A stretch of DNA of 64,000 nt, taken from contig JAINUG010000014.1 of the NCBI GenBank assembly GCA_029706075.1, forward strand, positions 4,002,001-4,066,000, read 5' to 3'. Made by a program: the position numbers and the translations under genes. This DNA comes from Aldrovandia affinis (lineage: Eukaryota; Chordata; Actinopteri; Notacanthiformes; Halosauridae). The notes beneath the pieces were generated by a model. It made no database searches, had not been told where the DNA came from, and saw nothing but the letters and a program-made list of their open reading frames with translations. Numbering within the stretch: position 1 is the first letter of the stretch; each line of letters opens with the position of its first letter. This document shows, piece by piece, positions 31,018-43,037 of this stretch.

Positions 31018-31253
31018 TGTGCCTATTGTTAAAATAAGTAATTATTTCAAATAAAAATACAATTATATATTTCCTAATCATTTGAATGGTGTTTTTTATG
31101 GCAATAACAACTATAGATGACAAAACCAAAATAAAGAAACAACATTCTCCATTTTTGGGACAGTTTACATTCACTTTGGGACGGTTAAAATTGTATTTCG
31201 GGACGGTTCCGGGACTGTGGTGAAAAAAGTTAGTCTGGAGCCCTGGTGTGTTG

Positions 31254-31738
31254 ACCCCGTGCGGTTGTCAGGTTGTCCCTTATTTTGGAGGTATGTGTGA
31301 ATAATTCACAGGCGTTGGTGTGCCGTATCGACCAGCAGGCTGGTGCGCTCGCTCACGGTGGTGGGAGCAGGCTGCGCCGCGTGGGGAGGGGTGACCTCTA
31401 GTGTGAAACAAAGGCATTTAACCACACCGTCTGTGGGCCGGCGAGTCAGGGAACCCCGTCCAAACAGACACCACTAATCCCATCACCGGAGACTGATTGC
31501 ATTTCTGCAGCACAAGAAATCTGGTGAATTCAATCACCTTGAAGGGACAGTAAATTGAATTTGCATCTAAAGAAAATGGTTAATACACTGTGCTGGTCGT
31601 GTCTGGATGGGGAAATTACTATGATTTTTTTGCTTTTGCTTTTTAAGCCGTTGATTAAAATGTTAAACATGAGGAATGTAATTGCTACTGTGTTAATGTG
31701 TGTGTGGTCATTCATGCGTGTGTAGGTATGTGTGTTCA

Positions 31739-31775
<37 letters not shown>

Positions 31776-32289
31776 ATTGGTGCATGTGATCATTTGTTGG
31801 TGTGTGTTTGTGTATGCGTGTCTGTGTGTGGGGGGGTGTATCAGTGTGTATGTGCATGCATGTGTGTTTGTGTATGTGCATGCATGTGTGTCTGTGCATT
31901 TGTGTGTGTTTGTGTATGTGGGGGGGTGTATCAGTTTGTGTCTGTGTGCATTTGTGTTTTTATGTGTGTGTGTGTGGGTATGTGTGACAGGCCATTGGCA
32001 TTCCAGTAAGTGAGGGTTTATCTCTGAAGTGTATCCTCTACCCCTGTCACATGAGAAGGCATCCTAGAATCTCAAATGAGATTCTACATATAAAGGGGAA
32101 TACGAAATGAATTAATCTACGGAGGTAAACAGCAGCCCTGAACACAACGCCTTGATGTCAGTTAAAACGTCACTCAAGGAGAACCAGAAGAACCATGTAG
32201 AATGTGCTGTTAAAACTCACACCCAATTATCATATTTAAAGAAAAGATAATTTGCTCAAGCTACCATTCCACAGTACACTTGGCACTTT
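31254..32289. other. intergenic with TG-rich tract
   Basis: A TG tract with a recurring block (TATCAGTGTG, GGGGGGTGTATCAG) spans about 31690-31990; the pure TG part is at 31739-31772. No gene was recognised. Confidence 0.45.
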
Positions 32290-32760
32290 AATCCACGTCC
32301 TCATTGTCAATTTCCCCCCTTTTTATTTTTGGTAGGCTACCTGCTTAAACAGACACGAGTTATTAATATTCTGCGGGCGTGCGCGAGCAGGCCGGCTCAA
32401 TATTGATGCTGCCCGTTTCTCGCTTCATTAAAATGCTGCGGGCGTGTTGTGTTCCTCCGATATCCTCTCAAATTAAACTTTCATGGCCTCTCTAGTTTTT
32501 CACATTTTTCGCTTAACAAGCCTCAAGAAATTCATTTCGCGGCGTCGGCGTGTGGAGAAATCCACTGATAAGCCGGTGAAAGCAGCAGGTAAATTAATAG
32601 GCGGCGAGACGCGCCCCGGGAGCACGCCCGGCTGCCTCCGCCAATCCCCGCGAGGCCCCGCTGATTTGTGTTAAGATGGGGGCAGCTCTCGCGCCGTCAG
32701 GAGTCAGTGCTTTGTAACAGCTGCCAATACCTTTTTTTATACCTGAGAGAGCAGCTTCAT
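32290..32760. promoter_or_regulatory. candidate conserved non-coding block
   Basis: Repeat-free, compositionally balanced DNA with ATTAATATT, CTTCATTAAAATGCTGCGGG and AAATTAATAGGCGGCG words. This texture often marks developmental enhancers near co-repressor genes. No conservation data; low confidence. Confidence 0.25.
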
Positions 32761-32860
32761 TCTTTATTATTGCTGGAGAATCAATACTGCCTTTGCCCTC
32801 ACAAAATGCTATACAAGCACTATCGGCATTTCACTTGGCAGCGAAGGGTATCAGCATCAA

Positions 32861-32862
<2 letters not shown>

Positions 32863-32910
<48 letters not shown>
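32863..32910. repeat. CT microsatellite
   Basis: About 45 bases of CT repeat followed by TTTCATCCTCTCTTTCTCTC. Confidence 0.9.
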
Positions 32911-33930
32911 ATCCTCTCTTTCTCTCGCTCGTCTTCTCCCTCTCCCTCCCGCGGTCCAATATCTGCATTCTGTCTTCACTCTACTTGTGGTTGTGAGAGC
33001 GTTTACCCCCCCACATTAAATACACTTCATGTCTCATTTTCTCCCAGTCCCCCTCAATCACCCAGAGTGAAGTGAAACTGAACACAAGCTTCGTCTAAAT
33101 TATTAAAGTGGTAATAGCAATACATTTAGCACATGGCAGCATTTGAATGCAGCCGGCTACAGGTTTGGGAGAAACAGTGTGGCGGGTTAAAGTGGTGAGT
33201 TTAGATGATCTTGCAGCATCGTACTGTAAACTGTAAGCAAAGACTTATGATGTACTGTTTACATGTTCCTGTGGGATAAAATACATTTCTCTGAACATGC
33301 TTCCCTGTTTCAACAGCTGAAATACTTTCTTTGAGGAAGTCTTCATGTGCACGAGCAGCACAAAAAAGAGCATTAGAGAGATCTATGAAATGTTAAAAAT
33401 ATATTCATTATGAATAATTCCAAACTCATGCTCATGAATCTTTTAAGCGAGTCAAATACTTTCAGATTTCAGTGACTATCAGGCAAAAGTTTAAATTCTG
33501 GGTCCACAATTAGATTAATAAACAGAAATATTTAGAAAAAGAACAGCACTCATTTTTCAGCATGAAGGTTTAGAACTGGCTTTTCTTCACCACTTTACTC
33601 TGGTTTTCCAGCATAAAAAACACAGTTTGACTGCATGGGAATTACAGACTATAAACAGAACAATGTACAGCCTATTTCTTTCAGTGTTAATCATTATATT
33701 TATTGTATTCTCTTTGTATTCCAATTCTTATGGTTTGAGGTTGCTTATTGAGCTTTGGTAATATGAACAGTATAAAAGCATTCATGGGGATAAAGAGGCA
33801 CAGTTGATTGGTTGGTTTAAAGCCACACAGAGGCAATGATGTCACAGGCCCGTTCCATCACTGCAGCATCCATCAATCCAAGAAAGGCACACACCGCGTG
33901 CAGCCAGCCGCCACCTGCAGAGCTGCGCAC

Positions 33931-34075
33931 ACACGCAAGCACACGCACACACACACAGCTGATGCACAGTCACACACACACACACAGACACACAGCTGAT
34001 GCACAAAGTCACACACACACCCACAGACGCATGCAGACACACACACCCAGACACACATACACACTTGCAGCTGAT

Positions 34076-34109
<34 letters not shown>

Positions 34110-34156
34110 ACATTCACATACACACACATACACACACACACGCACACACGCACACA
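33931..34156. repeat. CA-rich repeat with a CAGCTGATGCACA higher-order unit
   Basis: CA runs are broken by CAGCTGATGCACA at 33957, 33991 and 34069, showing local duplication of a 34- to 80-bp unit. The sequence then leads into the duplicated 342-bp segment. Confidence 0.8.
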
Positions 34157-34496
34157 TCATGCAGAGCTGGAGAGGTTATTTACATGGAGAGTGTGGAATT
34201 GGAGATCATTGATTTCGGAGACACGCAGACAGCCTGATCCAGTGTGTGTGAGACAGAGGCCCCAAGAGACCTGCCCCCCCAGGCCACACACCACATGAAT
34301 GTGATTATCCACCGCACCACAGCTTAGCATGCTACGCTAATCTGAAAAACCATCAAGAGATGTTTACTGGTGTGATTAAAGACAGCCTGGAAATGCAGGA
34401 CTGCCTTTAATGCCATGCTCTTCAGCTAACTTTGAAAATGTCAGCTTTGATGCCACTCCTTTTAAAGAGGAGAACAAAGTAATTACTTTCTTCAGT

Positions 34497-34498
<2 letters not shown>
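34157..34498. repeat. 342-bp direct duplication, first copy
   Basis: From TCATGCAGAGCTGGAGAGG to TACTTTCTTCAGTGC. Read side by side with 34606-34947 I see no difference over 342 bases. The period is 449 bp and the second copy is separated by a CA repeat. The content is unique-looking and non-coding. Confidence 0.9.

Positions 34499-34580
<82 letters not shown>
34499..34580. repeat. CA microsatellite between the duplicated copies
   Basis: About 82 bases of pure CA. A similar CA tract (34950-34990) follows the second copy, so the duplicated unit includes its microsatellite. Confidence 0.95.
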
Positions 34581-34582
<2 letters not shown>

Positions 34583-34605
34583 CCACAGGACAAAGCCCTG
34601 GTTTG

Positions 34606-34946
34606 TCATGCAGAGCTGGAGAGGTTATTTACATGGAGAGTGTGGAATTGGAGATCATTGATTTCGGAGACACGCAGACAGCCTGATCCAGTGTGTGTGA
34701 GACAGAGGCCCCAAGAGACCTGCCCCCCCAGGCCACACACCACATGAATGTGATTATCCACCGCACCACAGCTTAGCATGCTACGCTAATCTGAAAAACC
34801 ATCAAGAGATGTTTACTGGTGTGATTAAAGACAGCCTGGAAATGCAGGACTGCCTTTAATGCCATGCTCTTCAGCTAACTTTGAAAATGTCAGCTTTGAT
34901 GCCACTCCTTTTAAAGAGGAGAACAAAGTAATTACTTTCTTCAGTG

Positions 34947-34947
<1 letters not shown>
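34606..34947. repeat. 342-bp direct duplication, second copy
   Basis: Indistinguishable from the first copy by eye, ending in CAGTGC followed by CGCGCACACA. A Tc1 element inserted in the TA run after its microsatellite. Confidence 0.9.
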
Positions 34948-35002
<55 letters not shown>

Positions 35003-35534
35003 CAGTACCAGTCAAAAGTTTGGACACACCTTCCATCTGGACTACGGCGAAGTGGGCACTCCTTCATTCTTGAGTAAGATAACAACTCGAAACACACCTT
35101 GAAGTTGTGCCAGAACTATCTGGTGAAGGAGGAACATGAAGGACAACTCAAACTAATGACCTGGCCTGCCCAGTGTCCAGAACTCAATCCCATAGAACTT
35201 GTATGGGAATAACTGGACAGAAGAGTCAAAGCAAAGCAACACACAAGTGTCTCTGGGAATTGTTGCAGGAGAGCAACTGCTGAACTTTCCTGCTGAAACG
35301 TAATAACCAAATGGCCTGTGTTTGTGTGGCTGTTATCACGGCGAAGGGTGGCTATTTTGAGGAATCCAAGATGACATTTTCAATTAAAATGTCTTGAACT
35401 TTGTTTTGATTTTCTTATTGGTACATGTATTTTTTGTCATTTTCATGTATTTACAGAAACGTATACGGTGTAAAACATTGTCAATTATGAAAATTAGTTT
35501 CCAGCAGGTGTGTCCAAACTTTTGACTGGTACTG
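35003..35534 (+). mobile_element. internally deleted Tc1-like element
   Basis: The ends are CAGTACCAGTCAAAAGTTTG at left and the exact reverse complement at right (from 35515), flanked by TA within TATATA. The remaining coding part reads NYLVKEEHEGQLKL, TWPAQCPELNPIELVWE and DRRVKAKQHTS, the C-terminal catalytic end of a Tc1 transposase (PELNPIE..W motif). The N-terminal DNA-binding half and first catalytic residues are deleted. Confidence 0.9.
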
Positions 35535-36458
35535 TATATATTTAACAGGACTGTTTAAACTGGTCTTCCCAGCTCTGGGGGTTACCTCATAACCATACCT
35601 CACACACTAATTAGCAACAGAGAAATCACTCAGACCAAGAGATGTGTATCTAAAACAACAACTGCTTGGTTTTGATTTGCACAATAAAACACACAGTAGT
35701 GCTCACTCAACAAAATGTATGCTCGGCAAGCACTCGGCAGGCATTTCATCCAGGAAGCTTGACCCATGATGATTCTGCTGTATTCTGTGTCCGACTGCCT
35801 GGTGGACTGAGAACAGGATGACATCACTGACGAACGTGCGCATGCACGAGCATGCCACCACACAGTTGCCTGGTCCTCCAGCGGTCGCAAAGCACAAACC
35901 TCTGAACACGCTGGACCGCAGATATGCATTTCAGCTTCAGCCACAACCCATGGTGGTAGCGTCACTATTTCCTAAATCAAATAGCGGGGTAGCTTTTCAT
36001 AGCTTTCAATGAGGGTTAGCTTTCATGTAGCAGAGCTATGTTTTTTGTATAGTAACTGGTAGCTTAGTTTGCTACATTTTCCAAGTAGCTTGCCCAACAC
36101 TGTGAAATGCATGTGCTGATTGGTTGGTTGGAAGGGTTGGGCGGAGCCCTGGAGAAAGATGAACAGAAACTGAAGCGCACACAGGGTGACCACCAATGTG
36201 ACCAGAGCTGCATTGTTATAGGGGCGGGTTTAGTAATTTGGGGGCCCCAATCAAGTCTTCATTTTGGGTTGAGTGGATTAGCCCACTGTTACTAAAGAAG
36301 GTCTAAATGACTAAATTAAGTATTCATTAATAAATTAATTACTAAATTAAGTCTACGGTCAATGAACGAAAATATGTATATTTTTGTTATCACAGAATTT
36401 GGAAGATCAGACATAGTCACAATCTAAGACCACGCCCATTGTGTGGCATTCCATGGTT

Positions 36459-36495
<37 letters not shown>

Positions 36496-37279
36496 ACACA
36501 TGCAGGGGCACAGGGTCAGCACTGGGGGGCGCTGGGATGCAGATTAGTTGTGTGAGGAACTGAGTCAGAGTGAGCAATCACTGCAAAGCTGGACTTCCCC
36601 TGAGTGTGACAGAGAGGGAGTGTGAGTACATTAGAGTGGCTGTTGGCCATTGTTTATTTTATTTGATATTTATTACTGAAAGGCATTTATAGCATCCTTG
36701 ATTAAAAATGCTTTAAAAACAAGTTATATTATATTATTATTTTTGTGGTTTTGTTGTTGTGGTTGATATTATTATTCTCTAAAGTGAATTATTGTTATCA
36801 TTATTATTATTATTGTGATTCTCTAAAGTAAACAGTGATTCTCTATTATTGTGATTCTCTAAAGTAAACAGCAGCCCTGATGCACAGCTCAGCAGTTAGC
36901 AGGCAGATGTTCTGGCCGCTTCCCCAGGTGTGTTGGCTGTAAGGCTCCCTGCTCCAGCTCTCTACACACCCTCACCTGAGATAACACCACTAATATTACC
37001 CTCCTACAGTGCTCCAGTGTGTATCACACCTAGGGAGTCTTATTTAAATGAAGCGTTAGTTGCAGGTGATAAGTACCAGTGGAAGGCGGACGGTTGCAGA
37101 TCCAATTGCCTTTCACGTTCCCAGCAGAGCCCTGGGGCTTCGAGCGAAAGAGCAGAAAAAAACTAAACGATTATTGGCCTTTCAAGAATCTGTTTTGTTT
37201 ACCAAATCAACACGCCCCAGTGAAAACACACAAACAGTAAGAGCAAACAGGACACAGGCGAGCGCATGGCCATCTGGCA
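35535..37279. other. intergenic with a possible hAT end and a CTCACT repeat
   Basis: Holds a possible hAT terminus (35975-36102), a short CTCACT repeat at about 36462-36495 and ATT-rich patches near 36720-36860. No gene was recognised. Confidence 0.4.
35975..36102. mobile_element. possible hAT terminal fragment
   Basis: The sequence ends AGTAGCTTGCCCAACACTG at 36102 with several AGTAGCT and GGTAGCTT words before it. This is the usual look of a ZBED-type hAT 3' end (CCCAACACTG). No opposite end was found, so the call is tentative. Confidence 0.4.
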
Positions 37280-37615
37280 GTGCAGGGCATAGCACCCAGC
37301 CCAACACAGCGTATCGTATCCTCGCACAGCTCGGCTCACCCAACCCAACCCAACCCATCACAGCGTATTGTAGCATCGCGTATCCCCACATGGCACAGCT
37401 CACCCAACCCAACACCGCGTATCGTAGCGTAGCATAGCATTGCATATTCTCACGTGACACAACACTGAACACAACACATTGTAGAGCAATGTGACAAACA
37501 GCTCCCCTAACACCAACACAATGTAGTGTAACATCAGACAAAGCTCACCCAACACAACACATGGTAGAGTAGTGCAAGTCCAACAACACACAGCTCACCC
37601 AACACAACACAAAAA
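37280..37615. repeat. degenerate minisatellite, CAGCTCACCCAACACAAC units
   Basis: CAGCTCACCCAACCCAAC or a close form recurs near 37328, 37396, 37543 and 37582, with CGTATCGTAGC words between. Spacing is irregular at about 40-70 bp. Confidence 0.7.
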
Positions 37616-38109
37616 GTCAGGGTTAGCCATAGGGGCCTAACTGATATCCAGTCTGACTCGCTCATAAAAAAGCGATCAAGTTCTTTGGTGTGAACAGAGA
37701 TGGAATTAAGCCTTGCTGAAACCTGCCAGTCAACCAATCAGCTCAAACGTTCCTGGCATGTGGAAAGGTTGCCAGGAACTCTCCCCACCTGAGGAAATAT
37801 GGGATATTTTCCAGTCAGTGTGGAGGAAGTGTTAAGCTTTTTACATTAATTACTACGACAACAGAGCAGTTTAAACCCAGCTATAAACAAAAAAACATCC
37901 ACGGAAATACTACAAGAGAGAACCATAATAATAACTCTGTACATTTGCACACAGTTCAGTGAGCAGGTGTGACCATCTCAGAAGAGTAAAATAAACAAAA
38001 AACATAAAATAAGTTATCGTTAAATGGCTCGGCCAACGTGACAAAAAAAGCATGTGATTTATCAGTTGGAAAAAAAAGATAATTGTTGTACCCTCTTAAT
38101 CTTTTTTTC

Positions 38110-38540
38110 CCAGCTCTCAAGCGGAGTGATTACGCCTCGTTAAAATCTGAATAAAACATGGTTATTCTGGATCATTAGGGGCACTCTGCCTCTCCTGCTC
38201 CCTAATTTGTACTCAGCCGGAGTAAATGAATGGCCTTTGAGAAATGTTATTCTAATTCCAATTAGCTCTCAAACCTTGGAGATCCGCCAAGTCGCAAAAC
38301 AAAATAGCGGCTAATGTCACAGGCTCGCTCTCCCTGCCAGCTGAAGTGCAATTAGGAATTCCTTTTAAATTCCACATCATAAATCGCTCCCTTATTAGCA
38401 ATTTTAGGCACAGTAATCCAACTGCTGTGTATTTGCAGCCACTAATGATTTACGGTCGTCAAAGGGGCAGTCTCTCTCGGTCCCGGACTGTCAGGGCTGC
38501 GTCGGAGTTACATTTAAGCTGTGCTGGCAATTAATACATA
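38110..38540. promoter_or_regulatory. candidate conserved non-coding block
   Basis: Repeat-free stretch dense in homeodomain-type cores: CTAATTTG, CAATTAGCTC, GCAATTAGGAATTCC, ATTAGCAATTTTAGG, CACTAATGATTTACGG, GCAATTAATAC. Composition differs from the flanking A-rich DNA. Strongest candidate of its kind in the window, by texture only. Confidence 0.35.
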
Positions 38541-39327
38541 CAAACAATACACACAACAGGGCCATATATCCTCTAACGAGGTCGTTTGTGTTTTAAAAAA
38601 ATGTATTGTTGTTGCCATGCCGACGTGACGCTGCTGCATTCAGTGCTGCCGGGTGCGTCTTGCAGCGGCTGCTGGGCGGAATAGTGTGCGACGTGATTTG
38701 ATGTGACAAACATTCTGCGTTGAGCAGGGGTCAAACTATGGCTGTGCTCCAAAACGAAAAGCGTGTTCCCCTGCACCCTACACAGTGCGAAGGGTGGATG
38801 GGTTTGCAGTAATCACTTGGAAGGGGCGAAATGAAAATGGCACATAAATGGCACATTCAGAACGCACTTTGATAGAAGCATCGTTAACGTTACACAGTTG
38901 TGCTAGCACTGCCTGATCTGTTTGCGGCCCTTCACCCACCACATGGATTTCATGTGTTGTCGATCGTAAATGAGTTTGCTAAACTGGATTCTCTGAATTA
39001 GCCTATTTGGTGATAAGTAAACTGTATATTTAATTATTCTCCAAATAATTCAAACAACAACCTCTAAACATTTTTTCAACGTTATAATTGTTATTTTTCT
39101 TCAACCTGATGAAGGAATGTTTGCTTCTCATTGAAAATTAATGGCCTCAGAACAGCGATCCGTCCCGGAAGTTCCCCGACTTCAGTTTCCACAACCTCAG
39201 CATATTAGCCCAATCACTCGTGCAGACCTCTGATCGCTCTCTGATCAAATTACATACGGTGCCATAGACAGCGCGCAGAGCTGCTCACTCGCTATTAACT
39301 TCAATTGCGATAATGCCCAATTAACAT

Positions 39328-39452
39328 ATGCCATTTAGCAGAGGCTTTTATCCAAAGCGACTTACAGCAGCGAATGCCGTGGCCTGTATGTGGTCCCTCT
39401 GAGACTTGAACCCACAACCTAAACATTGTCAGCGCCATGCTCCACCTACCTG
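39328..39452 (-). mobile_element. tRNA-headed SINE remnant
   Basis: On the plus strand it starts GCCATTTAGCAGAGGCTTTT ATCCAAAGCGACTTACA (tail, reversed). It passes GGTCCCTCTGAGACTTGAACC (reversed B box) and ends at a truncated tRNA head (CATGCTCCACCTAC). Confidence 0.8.
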
Positions 39453-40379
39453 TATCTATCTGTCAAGAGTTATTCAGACTGATCTGGGTTTTCCATAACT
39501 CCATAGCCTATATATATATTTAAACTAATGGGTAACAACAGACATAAGCCTATTTAAATAGATGGTGTGCTTTGTTTGGACGTGACCTATACTTATAATG
39601 CGTTTTATGAGGCATTTATGCAAAGAAAAAATACAATATTCATGAATATTCATTCGGTTTAGCGTTGTCGTGATCTTCACAGTAAAGACTGTCAGTGCCC
39701 AGTGTAACAGGGGCATGTGTCCTGGACTAATCTAATCTCCTTTAGTCTCTCTTCGTCTCAATAAAAAGATGCCATGTTCTGACACAGGGTTAAAATTAAT
39801 CGGGATTAAATATTACACCCCCAACTCCCTCCCCAGAGTCCAGATTACTGCGCACAACCAAATGTTTAACCATGCAACATACAGGTACAAACTGCAATTC
39901 CAATTTTCAATCCGCCTGCCTTCTTTTTTTATTATTTACGATCTCACAGCGCGTGAAAGAGGCATCTCTCTCCTACTGGCGGGAAGATGGGCACAAACCC
40001 CTTTTTATTGGGCCAATTGTAGGTTTGCGTTGGCCGAGATATGAACTAAATACTTCACAACGCACTTTGATATGAGCATCATTGACGTTACTCAGTTCTG
40101 CTAGCACTGCCTGATCGGTCGGTGGCTCTTCACCTACCACATGGATTTCATCGGTGTTGTCGACTTAAAATGACAGTTTGCTAGCCTTAATTTGACATAC
40201 TTAATGTGAAATGTTTTAATTGTGAGAATACTGCAACTAGAATAAATCCAACTAAATTATTAACACTTGTAATAATTCATAATCCTTTCACAAGCATCAT
40301 TATGATTTGCGCATCGTTGCAGGGGTAGTCTCTGTGCTGAGCGGTGATCAGATAAGTCAGTCTCACAGCTAGCCCACAG
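39453..40379. other. intergenic, no gene recognised
   Basis: AT-rich. A string near 40053-40165 (CGCACTTTGATATGAGCATC, GCTAGCACTGCCTGATCGGT, CCACATGGATTTCAT) closely repeats 38863-38955 in the same orientation, so a segment of about 100 bp occurs twice about 1.2 kb apart. Confidence 0.55.
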
Positions 40380-40720
40380 TTAACGGCCACTCTCACAAAG
40401 CCCAAAGTGCTGTACAGAGTGCAGAGATAGAGGGGGGGAAAAATACAACAAATAATAACACAAAATAAATATATTTACATTTTTGGAAATAAGACAGATC
40501 AATAAAAGCTTATTTAAAAGAATTGTCTTCAGGCCAGATTCAAATGCATCCAAGTTCGACAGGTCTGAGACTACTTGGTAGCGCATTCCACGATCATGGG
40601 GCTGCATAGCAAAAGGCCTTTTCTCCCATGGATTTCAGTGTACAGCGTGGAGTTTGTAGGGAGACAGACATAGCCAGGTGGGCGGGCTACAGTAATATAT
40701 GCGCATATTAGAGTGCCTCG
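40380..40720 (-). mobile_element. LINE 3' end
   Basis: The minus-strand reading gives a LINE reverse transcriptase C-terminus with breaks (resembling KAFCYAAP, SWNALP, LDAFESGLKTILL), then an untranslated tail ending CACTTTGGGCTTTGTGAGAG. The clade is not assigned. Confidence 0.6.
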
Positions 40721-42092
40721 GTAGTGATAGAGACGTTAAGATTGGTGGCAGCCCTCTGACAGTTTGTTATCTGGGCATGTTTGTATGGCGCTGGCAAGCC
40801 AGGCAGGAAACATTAAAGTCCTGTGACTTCAGAGACAGAATCAATCAAGCATGTGCGGCAGCTTCTGAAAACTAATTTCCACCTTCAAAGGGCCCGGTTA
40901 TCACTGGCGCCGACACACGGCTCTGTCATCCTCGTCGCGGAAGGGCTGACCACGCTTCGCCTGCAAAGGCTGCATTTCAAACAGGCTGTGCACGGTGGCA
41001 TTTAGATGAAACGCCGATCACCGTCTTGCATCACCCGCGATTTATGTCGAATTATGTAATACATAATGAATGCAAATGCAATTCAATGCCGAGGTAAAGG
41101 TGACTACGTGTGTCGTGTTCTTCAAAGACCAATCGGGTGGTCGCGCTTTTGATTGTTTTATTAATGCAAGGGTGGGGATGCGCGAGCGTGGCAGTGACTG
41201 CAGAGGTGGCCACGTTGACAACGTGGCATGAACCCAAAAGTGAGAAAGACGAAGCTAAAGGAGAGACTAGAGTCTAAAATTTATGAAATAAATAATTTAT
41301 AAAGATACAAATATATACACACATTTGGTCACTCTGTTGTATACAGACAGGCACAGTTTTCTACAAAACACACACGACACACACACCCGGGTCACTGAAT
41401 GATGTCAGCAACATCCTGCTAACATGAAGAGGACATAATTATAGGCTACAATAAAAACGAATAAATACAATTAATAATTAAAAATATCTAACACATTAGT
41501 TTGGGGAGGACGGTAGCGAAAATTACCTGGATGGCAGTGGAATTACAAAGTCTTGTCCATCGCAAATGGAATATTTTATTTGTGACCTCTGTCCAGTTTG
41601 GTAGTTTTTTGGTCTGTAGTAAAGGCGTTTACGTCAACAACCGCATTATACACCAAATGATATGTATTATTTTAGCTGAATCATAATTCTCCTTAATCCA
41701 CAGAGGTAACTGTAGCAATATTGGAAAATGGCTCACACTGTAGATGGGAGTATCAAGCATGGCAGGACCATACTCACTACTTGTTATCACAGACAAATAA
41801 ATCCATCAAATAATTGGATACACACTTTGTCACATAATGGATTAATGGATAAATTGATGGATGCCATTTTCTCCAGACGTCACCGGTGTCCTGTTATACA
41901 GTGTCCCCGTCCTGGTACACAGTTTTATGCGTCACTAGGCAACTGCATCTGTGTTTCCACCTGCTCTATTATCACCTTAAATCCTTCTGCATGCACCCCA
42001 GCACACGGACAGGAACAGGGATTTCCACAGCACAAACACATAATTTTTCACTGCACGAGAAAGCATCTGGCTGGGTTATCGTGCCCGTCTCC

Positions 42093-42212
42093 TGGAGAGA
42101 ACCACCCCCCCCTCTCCCCCAGCATCAGAACCACTCCCCCTCTCCCACAGCCTCAGAACCACTCCCCCTCTCCCCCAGCCTCAGAACCACCCCCCCTCTC
42201 CCCAGCCTCAGA
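42093..42212. repeat. 29-bp minisatellite, four units
   Basis: AGCCTCAGAACCACTCCCCC TCTCCCCC-type units are repeated four times with small changes in C-run length. The repeat is open in several frames but is not a gene. Confidence 0.85.
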
Positions 42213-42395
42213 TGGGCTCAGACTGATGGCCTGGCATCCGGAAAAACTTTCCGCACCGTTGCTATGGCGTAGGGCTCCGTTTAGGCACTTCCTCGCACAC
42301 CACAGATCATTCATATTTCCATGAATTGTCCAAACCTGACAGCTCTGCGCCATTACATTCTGAGCAGGAGGAGACAGGCAATAACAGGACACATT

Positions 42396-42594
42396 CACAC
42401 ACACACTCATGTATGCACACACACACTCTCACACGCACACTCACACTCACGCACACCTACCTACCCACACACACACACATACTAAATACTCATACACTAA
42501 ATACTCACACACACACGCATACACTCACACATACACACATGCACGCACACACCCGCACATGTGCACACTCACACATACACACACATCTACACAG
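42396..42594. repeat. CA/CTCA-rich microsatellite
   Basis: Degenerate CA repeat with CACTCA, TACCTA and ACTAAATACTCA variants. Confidence 0.85.
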
Positions 42595-43037
42595 GAGCAT
42601 GTGGGGTCCATTGGAGCAGTTCTACTATGAAATCTCTGTAACAGATGCAGGTTGGTTTCGGTGTAGTAAATTCCCTTTGAAGTGAGATTTTCACATGAAT
42701 GCAAGTACAAAAAACAACATGATTTTATGTTCCCCTCTGACTCCAAAGCCCTGAAGCCCTGAGGAGGATGGGGCGAAGGGTGTAGGGGGTGGGGGATGGA
42801 AAGTTACATGATCTCTTAATAAAACTCTTCCATACTGAATAGCATCGTGATGCATCATTATGATGGATCACAAGTACAAGTAAGTTACAATAATAACAAC
42901 AGTTCCTCATTCTGATGCTGGACATTACTTTCAAAACAAATTGTGGATATATACTATACGTTATATTAAACATATTTAGAATTAGATGATCAGTAGCCTT
43001 ACTATTCCTGTAGTCTTCTCATATCATATCATATTTC

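Larger units (their letters stand above)
29435..31245. mobile_element. 1.8-kb hAT element with perfect 8-bp target duplication
   Basis: The left end is CAGGGCTCGAGACTAAC and the right end, reverse complemented, CAGGGCTCCAGACTAAC. GTGTGTTG flanks it exactly (29427-29434 and 31246-31253). Both subterminal regions carry several copies of GGGACG/GGGACA or the complement CGTCCC, in the place where hAT transposases usually bind. Inside is a short two-exon reading frame (29710-29817 and 30949-31017), and TA and A/T-rich filler (TA repeat at about 30829-30870). There is no DDE core, so it is a non-autonomous derivative. Confidence 0.9.
40721..43037. other. intergenic with minisatellite and CA tract
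   Basis: Mostly unique AT-rich DNA. It contains the 29-bp minisatellite at 42093 and the CA tract at 42396. No gene was recognised. Confidence 0.4.

Noticed and set aside
33836-34298. Frames rich in HTHTHT or CVCVCV
   Set aside because: Produced by CA/TG microsatellites here and at 12718-13010, 28802-29010, 31698-32013, 42326-42685 and 61722-62099.
41728-42324. 198-codon frame with Pro/Ser-rich end
   Set aside because: The Pro-rich part is the 29-bp minisatellite; the rest has no recognisable protein.
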